From: Sinohyriopsis cumingii
Taxonomy: Eukaryota > Mollusca > Bivalvia > Unionida > Unionidae
DNA length: 64,000 bases
Assembly: GCA_028554795.2 (NCBI GenBank)
Contig: CM068842.1
Coordinates: 25,950,590-26,014,589, forward strand
Direction: 5' to 3'
Under the pieces are notes generated by a model. The model was not told where the DNA came from. It saw only the letters and a program-made list of their open reading frames with translations, and searched no databases. This document shows positions 26,901 through 38,900 of this stretch, piece after piece. The position numbers and the translations under genes were made by a program. The first letter of the stretch is position 1; each line of letters starts with the position of its first letter.

Positions 26901-29900
26901 ACCTGCAACCTCCTGCATCTGAGATGGACACCCTAACCACTAGGCCACTGGAACAGTCTGATGGTTTTGATGTTGAAACTAAGGTCAGACCAACTCTGAC
27001 GAGTCAGTATCTGTAAGACAGTTGATTTTTTTCCGTAAGATTAACCAGTTTTCAGTAAGGTGTAACAAAATATCAATAACTGCTATTGTGAAGCTGGAAA
27101 ACATAATTAAAGGTTTGACACATCGATGATAAAGATTACGTTCAACTGAAAAATTTGTAAAGTAGGCACAGACTTTATTTACCACCAGTACAGTTGCACA
27201 AACTCTAGTTCCAAACCCTATGCAGCTCAATGGCTTGTTGTTATCTCTCAGCTTGACATAATTCTTGGAAATTCTTTTCCCTTTCACATGACAATGACAA
27301 TCATATCTCCGGCCACAAGACATACTCAAATTGGCATGTGATATCCAATAAATGTAATTGTGTCCTTTCCAGCTTTTATTCACAAGAATCTGAATACTCC
27401 ATTTTATTCTTCTGTGTTGATTATCAACACTTTTCTAGAAACTTATTTTCTCTTTTGTCTAAAAACATGTATCGCTTTCAGGGCGCCACTTTTAAATATT
27501 CTATAAACAACAGTTTGATCATGCAGATGCTTCACAGGAACAAAAAGGTGCAGTTTAAAGCGTATGGGATGATGTTTTGTAAAGTTAGTCTGGTTCCCTA
27601 ATTTCACTATTCTAAGATGAAACCTGGATCCAAATAAAACACGGATGAACCAAATTATCTCAATTTTTTGGCAATGATCATTTTTCTGTACTTTTTGCTA
27701 GTATGCCGTAAGTCTGCATTTTAAGGGTAATTTTCGTAAGACAGCAAAACCGTAAGAGTTGGCAGGTCTGTAAGGTGTCCAATGTCACCAAAAGGCTGAA
27801 TTGTCAACTGGGTACGTACAAAATGCAAAGTCAATTAATAGTAATAAATCTGTAACAGCCCATTTCATGCAGACTTTGGTGAACTTTGTAATTTGCTCGG
27901 AAATTTGATCACGTGGTGGGTGGTCAGCTGACCGTAATAGTCACTCAATAGGTGGTGGGCAAAATATGGCGGACGCTTTAGCATCAGCATCAACTTCTGT
28001 AACTACTTCAACATCGTTTATCGAGTTGAAAAATGCATATTCAACAGCGATGCTGCCGCAGATATTGACGAAATTTAATATTGGAACCATCCTGTCTTAT
28101 TTTCTGGAAACCAGGGCGGATTTCAAACCCATACGAGAGAGTAGCTTTGAGCTGTTTACATCTGGACATGCACATTTAAGTAAGGAAACGGTATCGAAGT
28201 AAACAAATTTAATCCTGACAATCAAAGAGCAAATTGTTCAAACTATTTCTGTGCATCCGAAATGTCACTATAATAAAATGCGTTTCATATGAGTTATCAG
28301 ATTTGTTTTTGAAAGTCTGTGGATAATTTACATATAAATTTCAATCATTTAATTAATTTTATTTCTGAAATATTTCTAAACAACAATGGATGCCATTGTG
28401 TTATGTACATGTGCCCACCAGCGTTTGATTGGCTGGAGTATAAAGTAACTCTGGAGGTTATTCAGATAATTACAGAGCAACTTGGTTAAATTCAGTATGA
28501 AATGGGCTATGTTCTGGAGAGGAAGCTTACAACAGACTTGACTGAAGTCAAACAAAAATTGAGGATGCTAACTAATTCACAAGACATCATGTTATTCTAA
28601 GTCAACCAATGAGTGCAGTACTAGAGGCAAAACATTAAGAAAATCTTAAGATCAAATTGTGCATCTGAGGTTTACAATTTGCCCTGATTTGGAGCCCTCA
28701 AGGAACAAGATCTTATATGTAACCTCGAATAACTAATCAGCTGCCTTTACTCAACCTTCAGCCTTTCAAAACATCTGAAAAACTCAAGGTTTCATTCACA
28801 AATAAAGCACTGAGTTGCAACAGAAGTTGATACTACTTGCATTAAAATGGAAAAATCTAAACTCTTTAAAAGCACTATTACAAACCTCAGATATATTTAA
28901 AATTAAGAGGTCATGGTGTTAAATATAATGCTCTTTATATACTCACCTACTAAACATGCGGCAACTAATATGTTGGCGAGACCAAAAAAAGAAATTCAAA
29001 TGAAAATGAAGAAACACCTCAGGAATATCTGCAGAAAGGAGGATGCCACATTTTCAAAACAAACATTCAATATCAGATAACAGAAAATATTTTGTCTGGC
29101 TCTGTGATATTTTACTAGCAACATCAAACTTATAAACAGAAGAAACTTTTGGATACACCAAAGAGACGAAATGTAACTCGGATAGGGATTGACATGGGAT
29201 TCGAGCATTATATTTTATTTGTTGATCATTTTTCTCCCATGAAATCCTATGTCCACTGTCTTTTTCTGGAATTTAAAACTTTCTTGGAGAAGCCATGCTC
29301 CTCCCATAACCAACCTCACTTTGCAAGACTGGTGTTAATTACTATGAAACCAACCTCACTTTGCAAGACTGGTGTTAATTCTATGATGTCACTATTACCA
29401 TGATGTCAATCCATTGTCAAAATGACAGCATCACACAAGCCACAAACTGAATATAAATTCTTCTTTAATATTAAAGACATATTATAGTTGTTTAGCCACC
29501 TGTTTACACCCACCCCATGAAAAACAAATACTTTGGTAAAATATCATTAATGACAGTTGAATACCAGCTGTATCAAAAGATAATGTCATTTGACTAGTTT
29601 GCATCAGGTGCAAACCTTTGCTTCATAATATCTTTGTCCACTACCAACCAGCTGTTCCTATGTCACATGGCCAAAAAAGGCATCTTTGCTAGCTGCGAGG
29701 AAGTATACAAACCTTACTCCAACAAGACACAGTCATCAGTTGAACCAATATATCAACCATAACTTCTCCCTCTTATGAGTTTCAAGGATAACAAAACTGG
29801 TTAGGGACTGGTGGAGACTACAACACCACAGTAGATGGGAGAGAATGTCTCAAATGTCCTAAAGGCAGTACCGTCTTCTATGTTGGCTACATAAGCAAGT

Positions 29901-32900
29901 ATACAAGGTTATGCTGCAGAAGCAGAAATGGACAAAAAGACAAACAGGCTCATCAATAGGTATATTCCCTCATGTTCAACACCCGAGAATTCATGAAATT
30001 CTACAATAATTTTTATATGATTAATTTTGCAATTATGTAAAGAAAATTTATTTGGCAAATGTATATGTTCACAATAATCATTATATGAGACTCACACTGA
30101 TCATTCTCATCAGCTTCTCTTCAAAGTCAGTACTGTTATCAACTATGTCCATGTACGGGTGTCCAACCCAGGCCTGGAAAGGATTACAAAATTATACATT
30201 TATTAACAACTACATTTCTCCTATGATTAGCCCAGAGGCCCCAACTTAAAATATTCTTTCCTAAATTGAGTACGGGCTTCTTGGAATTCTCAAATAAAAA
30301 GATTTGCTTATATCTGGTAAATGTTAGGGACAGACTTGTTGATTACGCTTGTGATTATCATGCGAGAATTCAGGGTATATAACATTTTTGATATTTTGAT
30401 GTCATTTGCTTATACTTATAATCTGACCCCCTATGCCTATAATCGACTACTTAATGACCACATGCTGATACTCATAATTTGACCACCTATGCCTATAATC
30501 AACTACTTAATGCCCACATGCTGATACTCATAATTTTACCCTTATGCCTATAATCAACTACTTAATGCCCACATGCTGATACTCATAATTTGACCCTTAT
30601 GCCTATAATCAACTACTTAATGCCCACATGCTGATACTCATAATTTTACCCTTATGCCTATAATCAACTACTTAATGCCCACATGCTGATACTCATAATT
30701 TTACCCTTATGCCTATAATCAACTACTTAATGCCCACATGCTGATACTCATAATTTTACCCTTATGCCTATAATCAACTACTTAATGCCCACATGCTGAT
30801 ACTCATAATTTTACCCTTATGCCTATAATCAACTACTTAATGACCACATGCTGATACTCATAATTTTACCCCTATGCCTATAATCAACTACTTAATGCCC
30901 ACATGCTGATACTCATAATTTGACCACCTATGCCTATAATCAACTACTTAATGCCCACATGCTGATACTCATAATTTTACCCTTATGCCTATAATCAACT
31001 ACTTAATGACCACATGCTGATACTCATAATTTGACCCTTATGCCTATAATCAACTACTTAATGCCCACATGCTGATACTCATAATTTTACCCTTATGCCT
31101 ATAATCAACTACTTAATGCCCACATGCTGATACTCATAATTTTACCCTTATGCCTATAATCAACTACTTAATGCCCACATGCTGATACTCATAATTTTAC
31201 CCTTATGCCTATAATCAACTACTTAATGACCACATGCTGATACTCATAATTTTACCCCTATGCCTATAATCAACTACTTAATGCCCACATGCTGATACTC
31301 ATAATTTGACCACCTATGCCTATAATCAACTACTTAATGCCCACATGCTGATACTCATAATTTTACCCTTATGCCTATAATCAACTACTTAATGACCACA
31401 TGCTTATACTCATAACACTGGACAACAAATTTTTACAAAAGTCATGTTACTGAAATAAAATTAGTCAATTCTTATCAATTTTTATGTGCTGAACACGAAT
31501 ATGACAGTCAAATTGCAAAATTGGCTCTAGTTTTTTTGTAATCTGCAAGAAATTAATGTTTACATAACGAAATGCATTCCAATAGTAAAAGGTCAACTGT
31601 AATAGCCTACCTATAAAAAATCAAGTCATTGACTACATCTTAGATTTCTTCGCCTGTCTCTTGTACAGCTGTTCGGGAGCATCTCTGAGGAGTGTCCAGC
31701 AGTAGTCAGCCAGCATTGTAGTGGACCATTTTCCCTGGTATCTTTGTTCCATTGTTGCGATATCTTGATGAAAACGTTCGCCGTGTTCATCACTAACAAT
31801 ACCACAGTTGCTAGGAAAGAAATCCAAATGGGAATGAAGGAAGTGAATCTTTAGAGACATATTGCAGCCAAGTTTCTTATACTTCATCAACATGTCTTCT
31901 ACTAGTTCCTTATAGTTTTCTGCCCTAACATTTCCGAGGAAGTTTGTAGAAACTAGGCGAAAAGCATTCCATGCTTGTTTCGCGTCACCTTCCAGCAAGT
32001 TGTTGAACCGGTCATCTTTGAAAAGCTCTCGAATCTGAGGACCCACAAAAACTCCCTCTTTAATCTTTGCTTCGCTGAGTCGAGGGAATTTTTCATGCAG
32101 GTATCGGAATGCTGGCAAAGTCCGGTCAATGGCTTTCACGAAGTTCTTCATCAAACCTAGTTTGATGTGAAGGGGTGGTAGCAAGATTTTCTGAGCCTCA
32201 ACCAGAGCTGGGTGTTGGATATTCTTCTCTCCAATGGCTACATTCTGCCTGTGAGTCCATTCCTTCCTCATGTAGTGCATTTCCCTTGCTCGGCTATCCC
32301 ACTCGCATAAGAAACACATGTATTTTGTATATCCTTGCTGCAGTCCCATTAAAAGGGCAACTACCTTCAAATCACCACAGAGGTGCCAGCTGTACTTGTT
32401 ATACTCAATGGAATTCAGTAGCTGCCTTAAGTTATCGTATGTCTCTTTCATGTGGACAGCATACGCTACTGGAATAGATGGAAGAATGTTTCCATTGTGC
32501 AAAAGCACAGCCTTGAGACTCAGTTTCGAAGAGTCCACAAATAGTCTCCATTCTTGTGGGTCATGAGTGATTTTTAAAGCATTCATGAGGCCCTCAATAT
32601 CGGAACAGAATATCAGATTACTTTCCTTTCTGAAGAAAGGCTCCAATTGCTGGTGGCGCTTTCGATATGCAGTAATTGTGACATCTTCTTCTAGAAGATT
32701 CCATTGTTGGAGTCTTGATCCTAGCAATTCTGCCTTGTTCTTTGATAAGTCCAAATCACGAATCAGGTCATTTAGTTCTTCCTGTGTTATTCTGTGTGGG
32801 GTTGATGATGCACCACAGTGAAAATCTGGATCACTGCATGCTGATGGACCAGGAGAAGAACACGTCGACTCACCTTTGTCTTCGTCAGATGAATCAAGAG

Positions 32901-35900
32901 AATATTCTGCTGGAGGTTCTGGAATAGGAAGTCCCTCACCATGTGGAACTGGTCTCAATGCAGACGGCATGTTTGGGTAGACTATTCTCGACTTCTTTCG
33001 CTTCGTTATTCCGCCGGAAAGAGGAGGAACCAAGCAGAAGTAACAGTCATTTAGGTGGTTGCTTGGCTCTCTCCACACCATTGGGACTGCAAACGGCATT
33101 GATGACCTTTTGCAATTCAACCACTGTGAAAGCTGTGTTGTACATGTAGCACAGCATATATGCGGAGCCCAAGGCTTGTCTTGGTCACCAACCTTGCATC
33201 CGAAGTAAAGATGATATGCCTTCTTCACTTGAGAATTGATACTTTTCTTCTGGTTGGCAAATGTCACTTCCCCACAAATATAGCAAAAATTGTCCGCGGT
33301 ATTAACACACTTTCGAGGCATTACTGTTCTTTATTGTACGTAAATGGATAAAATAATAAGTTTTATGTAACAGTAGCTTGAACTGTCTCGCACAACGTCT
33401 AAAATATTTTAAATGCTGAACCTATCTGATTGGGCTTTATATAGTACACTGCTTACGTCAGCTTCAGCAGCCGCCTGGCATTAGTATAATAGGCCTACAC
33501 ATGTATAGTACACTGCTGACGTCAACTTACTTCAGCAGCCGCATGGCATTATTATTGCATTGCATCAGAAAATGATGCAATCAACTGTGGATGATGTGAG
33601 CATGATGGTATTATGCAATGTTACATCATTATTCCGGATGTTGCTGCAGTCCTACTGGAGAAATTTACACAGTGAAACATAGAAAATGAGGTATATGAAT
33701 ATCTTCAAAACGAGAGCCAATACAAATTTTTCACGGTTATATTCGTGTTCGGCACACCAAAATACTACAGATTAGGGCCTTTTCAAGTCAGTAATGATTT
33801 CACTGTTGACCAGTGTAATTTGACCCACTGTGCCTATAATCAACTACTTAATGACCACATGCTGATACTCATAATTTTACCCCTATGCCTATAATCAACT
33901 ACTTAATGACCATATGCTTATACTCATAATTTGACCCCTATGCCTATAATCAACTAATTAATGACCATATGCTTATACTCATAATTTGACCCCCATGCCT
34001 ATAATCAACTAATTAATGACCATATGCTTATACTCATAATCTGACCCCCTATGCCTATAATCAACTACTAAATGACCACATGCTTATACTCATAATTTGA
34101 CCCCCTATGCCTATAATCAACTACTTAATGACCATATGCTGATACTCCATAATTTGACCCCCTATGCCTATAATCAACTACTTAATGACCATTTGCTTAT
34201 ACTCATAATTTGACCTCCTATGCCTATAATCAACTACTTAATGACCACATGCTGATATTCATAATTTGACCCCCTATGCCTATAATCAACTACTTAATGA
34301 CCAGATGCTGATACTCCATAATTTGACCCCCTATGCCTATAATCAACTACTTAATGACCACATGCTGATACTCATAATTTGACCCCCTATGCCTATAATC
34401 AACTACTTAATGACCACATGCTGATACTCATAATTTGACCCCCTATGCCTATAATCAACTACTTAATGACCACATGCTTATACTCATAATTTGACTCCCT
34501 ATGCCTATAATCAACTACTTAATGACCATATGCTGATACTCCATAATTTGACCCCCTATGCCTATAATCAACTACTTAATGACCGTTTACTTATACTCAT
34601 AATTTGACCCCCTATGCCTATAATCAACTACTTAATGACCACATGCTGATACTCATAATTTGACCACCTATGCCTATCATCAACTACTTAATGACCATTT
34701 GCTTATACTCATAATTTGACCCCCTATGCCTATAATCAACTACTTAATGACCACATGCTGATACTCATAATTTGACCCCCTATGCCTATAATCAACTACT
34801 TAATGACCACATGCTTATACTCATAATTTGACTCCCTATGCCTATAATCAACTACTTAATGACCATATGCTGATACTCCATAATTTGACCCCCTATGCCT
34901 ATAATCAACTACTTAATGACCGTTTACTTATACTCATAATTTGACCCCCTATGCCTATAACCAACTACTTAATGACCACATGCTGATACTCATAATTTGA
35001 CCACCTATGCCTATCATCAACTACTTAATGACCATTTGCTTATACTCATAATTTGACCCCCTATGCCTATAATCAACTACTTAATGACCACATGCTTATA
35101 CTCCATAATTTGACCCCCTATGCCTATAATCAACTACTTAATGACCATTTGCTTATACTCATAATTTTACCCCTATGCCTATAATCAACTACTTAATGAC
35201 CACATGCTGATACTCATAATTTGACCCCCTATGCCTATAATCAACTAATTAATGACCATATGCTTATACTCATAATTTGACTCCCTATGCCTATAATCAA
35301 CTACTTAATGACCACATGCTTATACTCCATAATTTGAACCCCTATGCCTATAATCAACTACTTAATGACCACATGCTGATACTCATAATTTTACCCCTAT
35401 GCCTATAATCAACTACTTAATGACCACATGCTGATACTCATAATTTGACCCCCTATGCCTATAATCAACTACTTAATGACTGCATGCTGATACTCATAAT
35501 TTGACCCCCTATGCCTATAATCAACTACTTAATGACCACATGCTGATACTCATAATTTGACCCCCTATGCCTATAATCAACTACATAATGACCACATGCT
35601 TATACTCCATAATTTGACCCCTATGCCTATACAAATGGCGAAACCCCAAAATGCTATGCTTTTATGACAAGTTTAAAAATGTATGCCCACTTGCCTTTAT
35701 CCCATTATTTTAACCCCTGATGTCACATTCACCATAATTTACTGCCATTAAGTCAATGATTCATTACTTGATGCCCCAATACTCCATTAATTTCATGCCC
35801 CTATGCCTATACCCCACTATGTCCTGTCTAATGAAGTTATAAAATGCCTAAAGCACAGAAAATATGATCCATCCCACTATGGAGATTTTATATGTTCAAC

Positions 35901-38900
35901 AACTATGATAATATGTACCAGTTTTTGGATGTGAAATAACTTTGGTTGTGATGATTTATAGTACCCCCCCCCCCGCATTAAAAGATTAGTGAAATATCTT
36001 TGATCGTAATAACATTAAAATTTTTTATCATTTTAAACACGGAAACTTTTCAACACAAAAAGCTCTCTTCCTTTTCATTGCAGTTAATCCTTGCTCTCGG
36101 TTCTTGAATTCTGTTCTATTTAAACTTAAGCAGTTAAACCACATTGGGCCACACACACAGTAGTCTAGCTTCATTTGCCTGCAAGAAAAATAAATGATGG
36201 CAAAGTATATTTACTTGCCTTCAAGTCCAGAATACATGCAAACAACACAGACTCTGATCTGTTACAGCATAGGGTGCTAGCAGAGTTGGGTTTCTATTGT
36301 TTGTTTTACTGATGATACCCCACAAACTGCATAGACCCAGATCTGCCAGCACATTATGTGATGGCAGAGCTGGGTCTGTACAGTTTGCAGTTGGACTGGA
36401 CTTGAAAACAAGTAGAGATGGTAATAACATGTATCATATGTAAATACAGTAGTATGTGTACTGTCCTGTATTGGAACAATGTATACATAAAGCTATATAA
36501 TATACAAGGGAAAGCCACCCTAACGCAGTAGTTGGGGTACATGACTACCAATGTACCAAGCCAGAATATGGAGAATGAATGAAAATTTGATGAATAAGTG
36601 TACAAACATTGGGGGTGGGAAGGAGGCAAACTGACAGTCAAATGTATAGTACAAGTAATAATTTTACTATCAGCCAATTTATTTAACAGATGGGATTAAA
36701 ATAAATCTATGTTCAATCAAAATTAATTACTTCTGTGTAAGAACATTAATTATGATTTGAAGGCTATAGGTTTCTGAAAGCAAACTGAATTACTCTCACC
36801 TGTCTGTCAGTTTGGCTGATGTTTTGGGTAGTGTCAGGGAATAAAGCAAATATAAGGAAATAATCTGTCCCACTATGTAACCAAGCCTTATCTGAATTTA
36901 TGTTACAATAAAGCATGTTATTTAAACTTCATCATCAAAATGCAACAGTTTTATGATGAGAAATTTTGATTTTTTAAAAATACCAAATTCTGCAATCCCC
37001 TCAATTATCGTTATTTATGAAATGGGCATATGCACATTGTTGCATTGTCTTTTATTTTTTGTGGTATTTCTTACACTAGCTTACAGGGCTCCTGAAAAAT
37101 GGTACAGTGGCAAGATAGATAAATGAGCCAATGCATGAACACATTTTGGTCTCTACTAATAAAAATAGTTAACCAGTCCATTGCAGCACTTTCATGTCAT
37201 GACTTTTCACCTGTGCTGTGATGTTATCCAGTTTCCTGGCAGAGTCAATATCCTCGTGTCGAGTTAGGTGGCCCTCGATGGTGTAAAAATCTTCAGCTCC
37301 ATAGGCTGCTGACACCATATGCAGGATCTGGTTGTAGCGGTTGTCACGGAGATCAACCTCATTCCAGCCATTCTCCTCCTTCATCCTCTTCCAGTCCTCT
37401 ACTGGCAGGTCTGAAAATTTGGTTGCATAATTTTATATCTCCTTATGTATTTACTTATTTTTATTTATTTATAAATTCATCTATTTGTTCTGTGTAAACC
37501 TATTTTTTTTAAATGAATGAAAATCAATCAACATTATACCTTGGGCAAAGAGCAACACCTCGAGCAAAGGGCAGTGTTTACTCCCATATTTAGCCTCCTT
37601 TCACTCCAATCTTGACCCTTATGTTTCATGCTGGCCCATATTTCATCATCAGCTGTAGTTTTGTACTTTAAGAAAATATATTAAAAAAATTATGTGTCTT
37701 TTCTTTTAGTCCTATTTCCCCTAGATTCAGACTCCTGCTGCGCCATCTGTGTAATACATTTTCATATTCATGTGTGGTTATGTACTTTATGGACAAAATA
37801 AACATATTTTGTTTAAAAACTAAGCAGTTGTGAAATCAGTGGTTGGCAAATTAGGAAATGGAACATGATATGAAAATTTAATTATCATATAAGATGAAGC
37901 ATACATAATGAGGTCTTAAATACAATGCTTTGCAAGTCACATTTAAAATAATATATAAAACACATTCCATCTTGTAACACCAATTCTAAATAGGCAGATA
38001 CCCAATTATGTGCAATTATGTCGACGATCGGTGGTAAACTAATATTTAGAGAAATACGGTAGACACTGCCTGATGTATATGGCTAGTGATCAATCAAATT
38101 TCCCTTCAATCCATGGAAATAAACATGCTGCTCTGTATTAAGGCCAATCAGTGTAGCGTGCTCTGTATTAAGGCCAATTAGTGTAGCGGTGGATTGCATT
38201 TGTATTTCAGAGTCCTAAAGTACAGTTGCATCTTAACATTATTTATGCATGCAGTCTCAGCAAATATTTGTCATATGAAACAATCTGAATCTATTCAGTG
38301 CAGAACTTGCCTGATGATATAATGTTGCATAATAGAACCCCCATTTGCTTTGTTCAACCAGATTCTCATGTGACTGAGAGCATATGCTGTGTAAGAGTAA
38401 AACAAATATCAAGGTGCTCAAAAATATGTTTCAATTGAGAATCAGTGAACTAGAACCATGATCTTTTCATGTGCAAAAACAGGTACAGTAGGAATACAGG
38501 TGAAGACCTCTCTGCCATATTATTTCAGTACATAAACTATGGATGAACATAAAGGCACTCAACTATGGATGAACATAAAGGCACTCAACTATGGATGAAC
38601 ATAAAGGCACTCAACTATGGATGAACATAAAGGCACTCAACTATGGATGAACATAAAGGCACTCAACTATGGATGAACATAAAGGCACTCTGTATCAATC
38701 ACTTTCCTTCTACTGGCAATTAACCTCAATTACTCTTCAAATGAACCAATGATACAAGAAACCACAAATGTCACCAAAATGACTGACCAATGATATCAGA
38801 CAGCCACAAACAAATGTCACCAAAAGGACTGACCAATTATATCAATCACAAACATCACCAAAATGACCGATGGTATTAGACAGCCAGAAACAATGTCAAC

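Larger units (their letters stand above)
31416..33815 (-). mobile_element. Complete 2.4-kb DNA transposon with CACTGG termini and TAA target duplication
   Basis: Its outer ends are CACTGGACAACA on the left and, reversed, CACTGGTCAACA on the right. A second inverted block lies about 60-70 bp inside each end (tgctgaacacgaatatga against tgccgaacacgaatataa, both running on to attggctct). TAA flanks both ends and appears once in an intact satellite unit (actcataatttgacc), so insertion duplicated TAA. Length is exactly 2400 bp. The interior holds one intact gene and its promoter. The CACT(A/G) ends, 3-bp duplication and C-x2-C in the transposase point to the CMC (CACTA/Mirage/Chapaev) group or an unnamed relative. 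Confidence 0.92.

Noticed and set aside
31975-33351. Several plus-strand frames of 61-100 residues
   Set aside because: They are antisense shadows of the intact 562-residue transposase-like gene.
30407-35640. Regularly spaced repeats resembling a CRISPR array
   Set aside because: The 55-bp units are contiguous with no unique spacers, in a eukaryotic intron.
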